From NCBI GenBank assembly GCA_002452405.1, contig DKFP01000005.1:15856-79855 (forward strand): a stretch of DNA of 64,000 nucleotides, read 5' to 3'. Of the stretch, positions 54,471-61,845 are shown one piece after another. Both the position numbers and the translations under genes were made by a program. Positions within the stretch are counted from its first letter, which is position 1; each line of letters begins with the position of its first letter. A model generated the notes under the pieces. The model was not told where the DNA came from, did not search any database, and saw only the letters and a program-made list of their open reading frames with translations. The DNA is from Deferribacteraceae bacterium UBA6793 (GTDB lineage: Bacteria > Chrysiogenota > Deferribacteres > Deferribacterales > Geovibrionaceae).

Positions 54471-56656
54471 TGAAGATTGTTGCCATTGCCGGAAACCCCA
54501 ACTGCGGGAAGACGTCTCTTTTCAACAACATAACAGGCGCAAACTATCACGTTGCAAACTACCCCGGTGTTACGGTTGAAAAGAAGGAAGCGAAAATTAA
54601 GCATAATGGTGAGGAGTTTACGATTGTCGACCTTCCCGGTACATACAGCCTTTCACCTTATTCTCTGGAAGAAAAGGTGGCGAGGGACTACGTTGTCAAC
54701 GAAAAACCGGACGTTATCGTAAACGTTCTGGACGCATCCAACCTTGAAAGAAATCTCTATATGTTCGTGCAGTTTATGGAGATGGGCGCACCTATTATGG
54801 CAGCGCTTAACATGGTTGACGTTGCCAAGCTCAGAAAAATAAACATAGATGTCAAGGCGCTCGGCGAAAAGCTGAACGTGCCTGTGGTTGAAACTGTCGC
54901 AAGAGAAAATAAAGGTACCAGAGAGCTTCTGGACGCCGTTGCGAAATTCAGCGCAAGCCAGACAAAAGCCGCTCCCCTTGATATCTCATATGGTCCCGAC
55001 GTTGACGAAGCTCTCGTTAAAATGGAGACCAAGATAAAAGACGCAGGCTTTATGACTGCGAAATACCTTTCCAGATGGACTGCTCTGAAATATCTTGAAA
55101 ACGACGAGCAGATAATAGCGGAAGGCGCGGAGATCGGCAGTATCCATCAGGAACTCGTTTCCATGGCTGAAAAACTCAACAGCCACATCAAAACAACTCA
55201 GAAAACTACAGCGGAAAACCTTATAGCTGACTACAGATACGGCTATATCAGCTCTATCCTGAAATCAGTCGTAACATATGAAGATTCTCCTCTGGACAGA
55301 CTGTATCTCAGCGATCGTATAGACCAGGTGCTTACAAACAAACTACTGGGACCGATAATAATGCTCGGTTTCCTGTACCTTATATATGAGTTTACATTCT
55401 GGGCGAGTGAATACCCTGTTATGTGGCTTGAAAGCCTGTTCGGCTGGCTCGGCGGTATTGCCGAAACGGGCATGGCTGAAGGCTTGCTGAAATCACTCGT
55501 GGTTTCGGGCATCATAGACGGTGTTGGCGGGGTGCTTGGTTTCGCACCGCTTATCCTTTTCATGTTTTTTGCCATAGCGTTTCTTGAGGACTCAGGTTAC
55601 ATGGCAAGAACTGCCTATATGCTGGACAGGGTGTTCCGCATTTTCGGGCTTCAGGGTAACTCTGTTGTTGCATACATAGTTTCCGGCGGTATCGCCGGCG
55701 GCTGTGCTGTTCCCGGTGTTATGGCGGCAAGAACCATCAAAGGCGAAAAAGAGAGGCTTATAACGATACTTACGGCTCCTTTTATGCCATGTGGCGCGAA
55801 ACTGCCCGTTTATGCGCTTCTTATCAAGGCGTTCTTCCCCGGCAACGAGAGCGGTATGATGCTCGCTATTACTCTTATAAGCTGGCTGCTTGCTCTTTCA
55901 ATAGCCAGAATACTCGGTACTTTCTTTGTAAAGGAACCCGACTCAGCTTTCGTTATGGAGCTTCCTCCTTACAGGATGCCCACTCTGAAAGGTCTTACCA
56001 TCCACGCATGGGAAAGATGCTGGATGTATGTCAGAAAAGCGGGTACGGTTATCCTTGCAATATCCATTTTGCTCTGGGCTATGATGACCTTTCCTCAGCT
56101 TTCCGACAAACAGCTTGAGGTCTATGAAAACCAGCGTCAGGATGTTACCGCTTCTTACGATGCGGCTGTTGTTGAAGAAGGCGATTCCGACGCAGAGGAA
56201 GTTTCTGCAATGGCTCAGGAATACCGTGACAAACTTGCCGAGGTTGATGCGAACGAAGCGGGGGACGCCCTTGCAAATTCTGCGGCAGGCAGACTCGGAA
56301 AAGTGTTCGAACCCGTAACTCAGTTTGCAGGATTTGACTGGAGAACCAATATTGCACTTATAGGCGGTATAGCTGCGAAAGAAGTAGTGGTTGCGTCTCT
56401 GGGGACTGCTTACTCTCTCGGAGATGTCGATCCTGAGGAATCAGACAGCCTTGCGGATAAGCTGGTAAAATCCGGCTGGACCACTGCAAACGCTATCTCA
56501 TTGATAATTTTCACAATGCTGTACGCGCCATGTTTCGTTACAGTGGTTGCCATCCGTAAAGAGACCGGCTCTTCCAAGTGGGCGCTCTTCACCCTTGTTG
56601 TTTACACAGGTGTAGCGTTCCTTGCTTCGATAGCCGCCTTCCAGATTATGGGGTAA
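54470..56656 (+). CDS. feoB: Ferrous iron transporter FeoB
   Basis: A 728-aa GTP-gated Fe(II) transporter. The G domain has GNPNCGKTS (G1), DLPGTYSLSPYS (G3) and NMVD (G4), followed by the helical GDI domain to about 265 and two Gate-type membrane repeats with GGIAGGCAVPGVMA and GGIAAKEVVVASLGTAYSLG. A charged insert near 555-605 is common in the family. It imports Fe(II) across the inner membrane under Fur control with feoA. Confidence 0.97.
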   Translation: MKIVAIAGNPNCGKTSLFNNITGANYHVANYPGVTVEKKEAKIKHNGEEFTIVDLPGTYSLSPYSLEEKVARDYVVNEKPDVIVNVLDASNLERNLYMFVQFMEMGAPIMAALNMVDVAKLRKINIDVKALGEKLNVPVVETVARENKGTRELLDAVAKFSASQTKAAPLDISYGPDVDEALVKMETKIKDAGFMTAKYLSRWTALKYLENDEQIIAEGAEIGSIHQELVSMAEKLNSHIKTTQKTTAENLIADYRYGYISSILKSVVTYEDSPLDRLYLSDRIDQVLTNKLLGPIIMLGFLYLIYEFTFWASEYPVMWLESLFGWLGGIAETGMAEGLLKSLVVSGIIDGVGGVLGFAPLILFMFFAIAFLEDSGYMARTAYMLDRVFRIFGLQGNSVVAYIVSGGIAGGCAVPGVMAARTIKGEKERLITILTAPFMPCGAKLPVYALLIKAFFPGNESGMMLAITLISWLLALSIARILGTFFVKEPDSAFVMELPPYRMPTLKGLTIHAWERCWMYVRKAGTVILAISILLWAMMTFPQLSDKQLEVYENQRQDVTASYDAAVVEEGDSDAEEVSAMAQEYRDKLAEVDANEAGDALANSAAGRLGKVFEPVTQFAGFDWRTNIALIGGIAAKEVVVASLGTAYSLGDVDPEESDSLADKLVKSGWTTANAISLIIFTMLYAPCFVTVVAIRKETGSSKWALFTLVVYTGVAFLASIAAFQIMG

Positions 56657-56676
56657 CCTTGCGGAGGTGATATATG

Positions 56677-56832
56677 ATGTCGAATATAATTCTTGTGGCG
56701 ATACTGCTCTGGGCGGTTGGTTTCGCCGGATATAGGGGATATAAGACCTATAAACAGGCGAAGAATGACAAACCTATGCAGTGTGCATGTTCCGGCTGTG
56801 GCGGAAGCTGTTCAGCGGACAAGAAAATATAA
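56677..56832 (+). CDS. FeoB-associated Cys-rich membrane protein
   Basis: A 51-aa protein: one N-terminal TM helix (about 3-20, IILVAILLWAVGFAGY) and a Cys-rich tail CACSGCGGSC. This is the pattern of the small FeoB-associated proteins encoded after feoB in many anaerobes. GGAGGTGA at 56663-56670 supports the second of two adjacent ATG codons. It is 20 bp after feoB and precedes a strong terminator. Confidence 0.85.
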   Translation: MSNIILVAILLWAVGFAGYRGYKTYKQAKNDKPMQCACSGCGGSCSADKKI

Positions 56833-56836
56833 CTCG

Positions 56837-56865
56837 GAAAGAGGGGCAAAAGCCCCTCTTTTTTT
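56837..56865 (+). terminator. Rho-independent terminator of the feo operon
   Basis: Stem GAGGGGC / GCCCCTC with AAAA loop and seven T residues, immediately after the Cys-rich gene. Confidence 0.93.
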
Positions 56866-57038
56866 GTAATTATCAGATAAATCAGTATTTTATTGAATAT
56901 GTGTTTAAAAACAATGAAAACCTTGTTTTTCAAATATTTGTAGCATTAGTAAAACCTATTGTGTATACTGATTTATGTATGAGGAGCTTAGCGCCACTAG
57001 TTCTGGTAGTATCAAAATGTTGTTAAACGGGGTATACC

Positions 57039-57200
57039 ATGTTAGCTAAAACTTCACCAAAACCAAGTTTTTGCAAAAGTCATACACGGTGCAAACCGTG
57101 TCCCGCAATTGGCCGTTGGCAGCAACATTTTCCGGGCTTTGCTTCCAACGGCATTTTTTCATACCAAATTTCATTTCAGGGAACTTCCTTCTATGCTTAA
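57039..57200 (+). promoter_or_regulatory. Structured leader of the luxR-type gene, with a possible 53-aa leader ORF
   Basis: Three successive stem-loops precede the gene: 57045-57074 (GC-AAAACTT / AAGTTTT-GC), 57084-57101 (ACACGGT-GCAA-ACCGTGT, a GNRA tetraloop) and 57112-57152 (GCCGTTGG / CCAACGGC with inner AGCAA / TTGCT), the last followed by six T residues and thus terminator-like. An in-frame ORF from ATG 57039 (AACGGGG upstream) to a TAA overlapping the luxR start by 8 bp encodes a small protein with FCKSHTRCKPC. Attenuation is inferred; the ORF may be incidental. A TATACT at 56964-56969 could be the -10. Confidence 0.5.
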
Positions 57201-57903
57201 ACGTAAAGAACTGACAAATATTCTTGATTTTTCTCTGGAACTTATGAACATCCGAACCTATTCAGGATTTACATCATCCGTCATGGGGCTTAAAAGTCTT
57301 TTCGAGTTCGATTTTGTCCATATCGGCGCGGTGTATTTTTCCGAAGAATGGAAGATGCAAACCTTTTACACCAACCTCAGCGTTATGAAAGAATGGTCGC
57401 CTTATCAGTATTCCACCAGCCCGAACCCGAACGATCCTGTTTATCACATGGTCAGTGCCGGAAAAACCATGATGTGGTGGGAAGAGCTGCCTCCTGCAAT
57501 AAGCTCTGTTACGCCTTCAATGATACTCCCGAATCTATGCGGCTACAGCTTCAGCAAAGTTGCACCCGATAAATCAAAAACCGCTGTGATATCCTTCGGA
57601 GGTAGGGAGTTCAATAAATCCGATAGAACAGAGGAACTTCTTTACTATATCTATCCGCTACTTGCAAATGCTTATTACAGACTTAGCGAGATGCAGGATA
57701 TCGATCCGGGGCTTATCAGCGGTCGCGAAATGGACGTTTTGCGCTGGCTGAAAGCAGGGAAGACTTCGTGGGAGATATCAAAAATACTGGAAATAAGCGA
57801 GAATACGGTCAATTTTCATATCAAGAACATAAAAAGGAAGCTGAACGCAACAAACCGTCAACACGCGGTCGCGATTGCGATAGCAAACAGTATTATCTCT
57901 TAA
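57193..57903 (+). CDS. LuxR-type transcriptional regulator
   Basis: A 236-aa protein with a C-terminal LuxR HTH (about 170-232: ISGREMDVLRWLKAGKTSWEISKILEISENTVNFHIKNIKRKL) and an N-terminal domain of about 150 residues similar in layout to autoinducer-binding domains of LuxR solos, including a WW pair near 95. No luxI gene is nearby, so the signal is unknown. The start at 57193 follows AGGGA at a somewhat long distance; it is the end of the structured leader. Convergent with the GGDEF gene. Confidence 0.85.
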   Translation: MLKRKELTNILDFSLELMNIRTYSGFTSSVMGLKSLFEFDFVHIGAVYFSEEWKMQTFYTNLSVMKEWSPYQYSTSPNPNDPVYHMVSAGKTMMWWEELPPAISSVTPSMILPNLCGYSFSKVAPDKSKTAVISFGGREFNKSDRTEELLYYIYPLLANAYYRLSEMQDIDPGLISGREMDVLRWLKAGKTSWEISKILEISENTVNFHIKNIKRKLNATNRQHAVAIAIANSIIS

Positions 57904-57958
57904 TTAATTTGCGTAATTAATACATCTTTGCGAGAGTATGTATCGCATATTGAAAACT

Positions 57959-58038
57959 GAGACTGCTTCACCCATTCAGGGTTCGCAGAGACAGGCTTTT
58001 TTCGTCTTCGCGAGGAGAGACAGCGACGCGGCGATCTC
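57959..58038. repeat. Dispersed palindromic repeat, copy R8
   Basis: Begins GAGACTGCTTCACCCATTC...GGTTCGCAGAGACAGG and continues GTCTTCGCGAGGAG...GACGCGGCGATCTC. It lies between the convergent luxR-type and GGDEF genes. Confidence 0.85.
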
Positions 58039-58054
58039 TTTTTACTTGTTTGCG

Positions 58055-59950
58055 TCAGATGCTCTGGGCTTCGCTGCCGTCACAGATGCTTACTCTGTTT
58101 CTGCCTGATTCTTTCGCTTTGCACAGCGTTACGTCCGCTTTTTTAAATAATATATCCGATGTGGCATTCACAGGCGGCACAGCGCAGCATATCCCTATTG
58201 ATACCGTTATATAACCTCCTGTTTCCCCTGTTGAGTGCTCTATTCCAAGTTTTTCCACTTCTTCGCGCATCTGTTCAAAAAACTCCTTTGAGTGTTTCGG
58301 ATTCATTTCAGTGCATATGACAGCGAACGCCTCTCCGCCTATCCTGAAGGCGAAATCGCCGGCTCTGTTAAGGGATTTTTTTATTACAGCTGCGATGCTT
58401 TTCATGACATTATCGCCCGCAAGGTGCCCGTATAAGTCGTTATATGCTTTAAACGAATCTATATCTATGATGGCAAGTGTCATAAATGAGCGGTTTCTCT
58501 GTGCTCTTCTCATTTCCTGTTCAATTATCTGGTTAAAATATCTTTTATTGTACAGTCCGGTTTGCTCATCGGTGATAGTCAGCTCTTCAACACGTTTCTT
58601 ATCAGTTATGTCTGTTCTGATTGATGAATAACCTATGTAATTACCGTTTTCATCAATTTTTGGAACAATATGAGCATTCACCCAGAAGGTACTGCCATCT
58701 TTTCTGATGTTTCTTATATCTCCGTTCCATGAACTGCCGGACATTATAGTGTTCCACATCTGTCTGGATGTGTTCGGGTTTGTATCCGGGTGTTTCATGA
58801 TTGTGTGAGGGGAGCCTATCAGCTCGTTTCTTGAAAACTGCGAAATCTCGCAAAGAGCTGTGCTGACTTTTGTTATAATCCCTTTTGCGTCCGCCTCGGA
58901 ATATATTACATATTTGTCGATTATACTATGGTTATAACTCAGCTCGTCCCTTGCTTTGTTCAGATCGGCGCTTGTTGCGTGCAGACTGCGGATATAGGCA
59001 TTGAATCCGATGTTGACGATAGTAAGGGTCGCAGCGGCGATGATTACACTGAACAGTAGCAGTATGAGGACATCATCCTTTATGTCCTCTATACTTTTTG
59101 TCACGTCTATGGCAGCAACAAGGGAGGCTATGCTCTCGTTGCTGTAGTTTCTAAGCTCCATGACGGGCGCTATGAGATATGTCCGTCCTTCGCTTTCATA
59201 GGTGATCATCTTTTGTTCTTTCAGGTGTTTAAGGGCTTTGACAAAGAATTCTGGTGTATCTGTTTTAATATATTCGTTTCCGACAAGTACCAGTCCTTCC
59301 TTGTTTCGAAGAACGTTCAGTGAGTCTTTTTTAAAAAGGAAAGCCAGTTTTTTGTCCACGTACATGGTTTCAAGAAGGTGTGTAAAATACATCGGATCAG
59401 TGCCGAGTTCCACACATCCTATATGTTTGTGGTCTTTATTATAAACCGGCTGCACGACTCTGTAATAAATACCGTTCAGTCCGACTTCCACTCCGCTTTC
59501 AGGCAGTTTTTCCTGATTTGATTTGACGATGATATGTCTTATTTTCGACATATCATCTCCGTATAACTCAGGCATATGCACCCGCAGAATGGTTACGGTG
59601 TTTTCAGTATGGAAGTGCATGTTTTTAAAGAAATGGTTTTCAGCTGAAAAGAGGTCAAAATTCCGCTTAACCAGGGTGTATAGCTTAATTCTGTCTCTTT
59701 GTTCAATGGCGTCGATAACATCCTGATTTGAAAGCATGTTGTCGATACGGGTGTAGTTAAGCTCGTTAAGAGCGTTCAGTTCGGATTTAAAAAACGCTTT
59801 AAGGTGTTCTGTTTCGGCGGAGAGGGTCGATTCCAGTTTTTGCTTATAGCTAATATAGGTTATGAAGAGAAAAAGGGCGAACAATACTGCCAGAAGCATG
59901 GAAAGGCGCGTCAGCGTTTTATTCTTGATGTTCAGATATCTCTCTGTCAT
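58055..59950 (-). CDS. Membrane sensor PAS-GGDEF protein with GGEAF motif
   Basis: A 631-aa protein: TM helix near 12-30, a periplasmic Cache-like sensor to about 280, a second TM near 290-310, a PAS domain about 345-455 and a GGDEF domain from about 465. The active-site loop reads GGEAF rather than GG[D/E]EF, so the metal/catalytic Glu is replaced by Ala; FRIGG and the DIDSFKAYND metal site are otherwise present. It may be an inactive, GTP- or c-di-GMP-sensing protein, or active with altered chemistry. Confidence 0.88.
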   Translation of the reverse strand: MTERYLNIKNKTLTRLSMLLAVLFALFLFITYISYKQKLESTLSAETEHLKAFFKSELNALNELNYTRIDNMLSNQDVIDAIEQRDRIKLYTLVKRNFDLFSAENHFFKNMHFHTENTVTILRVHMPELYGDDMSKIRHIIVKSNQEKLPESGVEVGLNGIYYRVVQPVYNKDHKHIGCVELGTDPMYFTHLLETMYVDKKLAFLFKKDSLNVLRNKEGLVLVGNEYIKTDTPEFFVKALKHLKEQKMITYESEGRTYLIAPVMELRNYSNESIASLVAAIDVTKSIEDIKDDVLILLLFSVIIAAATLTIVNIGFNAYIRSLHATSADLNKARDELSYNHSIIDKYVIYSEADAKGIITKVSTALCEISQFSRNELIGSPHTIMKHPDTNPNTSRQMWNTIMSGSSWNGDIRNIRKDGSTFWVNAHIVPKIDENGNYIGYSSIRTDITDKKRVEELTITDEQTGLYNKRYFNQIIEQEMRRAQRNRSFMTLAIIDIDSFKAYNDLYGHLAGDNVMKSIAAVIKKSLNRAGDFAFRIGGEAFAVICTEMNPKHSKEFFEQMREEVEKLGIEHSTGETGGYITVSIGICCAVPPVNATSDILFKKADVTLCKAKESGRNRVSICDGSEAQSI

Positions 59951-59985
59951 AAAGAATTATACCCTCATTACCGGGTATATCAAAT

Positions 59986-60012
59986 AAAAAAGCCGGACAA
60001 ATGTCCGGCTTT
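59986..60012 (-). terminator. Rho-independent terminator after rbp1
   Basis: AAAGCCGGACA / TGTCCGGCTTT stem followed, on the minus strand, by TTTTTTATTT. A second small palindrome (ACTCAT...ATGAGT) is at about 60016-60034. Confidence 0.9.
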
Positions 60013-60037
60013 GAAAACTCATGATAATGAGTTGTTA

Positions 60038-60352
60038 TTAGTATCTTCCGCGTCCGCCGCCGAAACCGCCGCGTCCACCGCCGAAACCGCCTCTGCTGTT
60101 TCCGCCTTCTTCACGGGGTTTAGCTTCGTTAACAGTTATGTTTCTGCCGCCGAAATCAGCACCGTTGAACTGTTCGATAGCTGCTTTTGCTTCGTCATTG
60201 TTAGACATTTCTACGAAACCGAAGCCTTTAGAGCGTCCTGTTTCTCTGTCTTTGATGATGCGAGCTGAATCAACAGCGCCAACGCCGCCGAAAAGAGCTG
60301 TAAGATCGTCTTCAGTTGTTCCGTAGCTAAGGTTACCTACATAAATGTTCAT
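60038..60352 (-). CDS. RRM RNA-binding protein with Gly-rich tail (copy 1)
   Basis: A 104-aa protein: one RRM (residues 1-80) with RNP2 IYVGNLSY and RNP1 KGFGFVEM intact, and a C-terminal GGGRGGFGGGRGR tail. Such proteins bind single-stranded RNA and are often cold-inducible RNA chaperones. It has its own promoter, a leader of about 205 nt and its own terminator. Nearly identical RRM paralogues lie at 60671 and 61333 on the same strand. Confidence 0.93.
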   Translation of the reverse strand: MNIYVGNLSYGTTEDDLTALFGGVGAVDSARIIKDRETGRSKGFGFVEMSNNDEAKAAIEQFNGADFGGRNITVNEAKPREEGGNSRGGFGGGRGGFGGGRGRY

Positions 60353-60592
60353 TATAAAAATTCCTCATAATATTATTTGTCAAAACTCTCAACTCTGGGA
60401 TAATACGGTGAGCAATACGGATGCTAAGGAGCCAAACGCAAGGAACTTATGAACAATTTTTGCGGGTTATATTGAGGTACAACGGCATAAATGATCTAGG
60501 TTCTGGTTCAAAATCCGGGTCAGTTTGCTAACAACGTTCAACCAAATATCGGTCTGACAAACTAACTATACATTGTTAAAAATAAATAGCAA
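60353..60592 (-). promoter_or_regulatory. Promoter and long conserved 5' leader of rbp copy 1
   Basis: On the minus strand TTGCTA and TATAGT (60587-60592 and 60565-60570) are 16 bp apart, predicting a start near 60558 and a leader of about 205 nt. The leader shares with rbp2 the blocks near TTGTCAAAACT, the AACAATTTT region, the GGTTCAAAATCC hairpin and ATCGGTCTGACA. A strong GAGGAA ribosome site ends it. Regulation through the leader is inferred. Confidence 0.65.
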
Positions 60593-60623
60593 TAGAAAAA
60601 ATGGTGGGTTATGAAGAAAATAT

Positions 60624-60648
60624 CAAAAGCGGGCATTGCTGCCCGCCT
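60624..60648 (-). terminator. Rho-independent terminator after rbp2
   Basis: GCGGGCA / TGCCCGC stem with TTGC loop; on the minus strand CTTTTGATATTTTC follows. Confidence 0.78.
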
Positions 60649-60670
60649 GAAATTTGTTTACAGGAGATGA

Positions 60671-61000
60671 TTAATATCTGCCGCGTCCGCCGCCGAAGCC
60701 GCCTCTGCTGTTTCCGCCGCGTCCGCCGCCGAAACCGCCGCCTCTGTTTCCGCCTTCTTCACGGGGTTTAGCTTCGTTAACGGTGATGCTGCGGTTGTCA
60801 AGCTCTGTGCCGTTGAATTTTTCAATTGCTGCTTTGCCTTCGTTGCTGTCGCCCATTTCTACGAAACCGAAGCCTTTAGAGCGTCCTGTTTCTCTGTCGG
60901 AGATGATGCGAGCTGAGTCAACGCTTCCAACGCCGCTGAAAAGTGAAACGAGATCGTCTTCTGTTGTGCCGTAGCTAAGATTTCCTACATAGATGTTCAT
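60671..61000 (-). CDS. RRM RNA-binding protein with Gly-rich tail (copy 2)
   Basis: A 109-aa paralogue of copy 1: the same RNP2 and RNP1 motifs with a longer Gly/Arg/Asn-rich tail GGFGGGRGGNSRGGFGGGRG. Two tail repeats of GGFGGGRG distinguish it. It shares promoter spacing and a long leader with copy 1 and has its own terminator. The tandem copies probably arose by duplication with the leader included. Confidence 0.93.
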   Translation of the reverse strand: MNIYVGNLSYGTTEDDLVSLFSGVGSVDSARIISDRETGRSKGFGFVEMGDSNEGKAAIEKFNGTELDNRSITVNEAKPREEGGNRGGGFGGGRGGNSRGGFGGGRGRY

Positions 61001-61250
61001 AATGAATCCTCATAAAATATTATTTGTCAAAACTATTCATGGAACGGTGCGCAAAGAGCGGAGATGTACAGTCTTGTGTACATAGAAACGGTGGAGTGAA
61101 CAATTTTGCAGATAAATATTGAAGACTCAATAGAAAGCGGCATATAACTGATCAGGATCCGGTTCAAAATCCGGGATAAATTTGCGAACAACCTGCAACC
61201 GATGTATCGGTCTGACATGGTTACTATACAGCCTTAAAATTAAATAGCAA
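61001..61250 (-). promoter_or_regulatory. Promoter and long conserved 5' leader of rbp copy 2
   Basis: TTGCTA and TATAGT on the minus strand (61245-61250 and 61223-61228) are again 16 bp apart, predicting a start near 61216 and a leader of about 215 nt. The blocks shared with copy 1 are in the same order, with variable sequence between them, as expected for a conserved RNA structure. Confidence 0.65.
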
Positions 61251-61279
61251 GAGAAAAAATAAAAAAAATATCAATAAAA

Positions 61280-61304
61280 TAAAAAAGCGGGCAAAAGAGC
61301 CCGC
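61280..61304 (-). terminator. Rho-independent terminator after rbp3
   Basis: GCGGGC / GCCCGC stem; on the minus strand TTTTTTATTTTATTG follows. Confidence 0.88.
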
Positions 61305-61332
61305 CTGTTTTGATGTTTTTATCAGAGATAAA

Positions 61333-61638
61333 TTAGTATCTTCTGTTGCCGCCGCCAAAGCCGCCGCCTCTGGGGCCGCGTCCCGCGGGTTTGTCCTCTT
61401 TCGGCTTTGCTTCGTTAACAGTGATGTTTCTGCTTCCGAGCTCAGAGCCGTTGAATTTTTCGATTGCTGCTTTCGCCTCAGCGTCGTTGGGCATTTCCAC
61501 AAAACCAAATCCTTTGGAACGTCCTGTTTCTCTGTCTTTGATGATACGTGCGGAGTCCACTGCGCCGACTGTTGAGAAGAGATCTACAAGGTCTTCTTCT
61601 TTTGTCTGATAGCTGATGTTACCTACATAAATGTTCAT
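61333..61638 (-). CDS. RRM RNA-binding protein (copy 3)
   Basis: A 101-aa RRM protein with RNP2 IYVGNISY and RNP1 KGFGFVEM and a short GGGFGGGN tail; the RRM is more divergent than copies 1 and 2 (KEEDLVDLFSTVGAVDS). ATG at 61638 has GGG at a normal distance; a TTG six bases upstream is less likely. It has a different, short leader, without the long conserved element, so it may be regulated differently. Confidence 0.92.
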   Translation of the reverse strand: MNIYVGNISYQTKEEDLVDLFSTVGAVDSARIIKDRETGRSKGFGFVEMPNDAEAKAAIEKFNGSELGSRNITVNEAKPKEDKPAGRGPRGGGFGGGNRRY

Positions 61639-61682
61639 ATACAACCCTTTGACCGCATTATGGTCATTTAATGTGATTGCTC

Positions 61683-61710
61683 AGAATAGCTGAAAATTAA
61701 TACAAATCAA
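61683..61710 (-). promoter_or_regulatory. Promoter for rbp3
   Basis: TTGATT (61705-61710) and TATTCT (61683-61688) on the minus strand, 16 bp apart. The leader is only about 40 nt and contains a small TGACC / GGTCA hairpin. Confidence 0.5.
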
Positions 61711-61771
61711 GTGAAAAGTTATACAGTGAAAGGGGTTGGAACAAAAAACAGGCTATTTCACATCTTTAACA

Positions 61772-61799
61772 TTGAAAAATCCTGAAGTGCTGTTAATGT
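61772..61799 (+). promoter_or_regulatory. Putative promoter for the SPASM radical SAM gene
   Basis: TTGAAA at 61772-61777 and TAATGT at 61794-61799, 16 bp apart, about 47 bp before the start. ACGGAGT is the ribosome site. Confidence 0.45.
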
Positions 61800-61845
61800 A
61801 GTGTTGTGCAAAAGAATTTATTAAAGATTTTACGGAGTTTCAAAT

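Noticed and set aside
57075..57115. Resemblance of GCAAACC...CCCGCAA to a GEMM c-di-GMP riboswitch
   Set aside because: The bases form a simple perfect hairpin with GCAA loop, and the GEMM P2/P3 receptor pattern is missing.
60510..60530. GGTTCAAAATCC resembling a tRNA T-arm in the rbp leaders
   Set aside because: No acceptor, D or anticodon arms can be formed around it, and the same block recurs in the rbp2 leader as part of a shared mRNA element.
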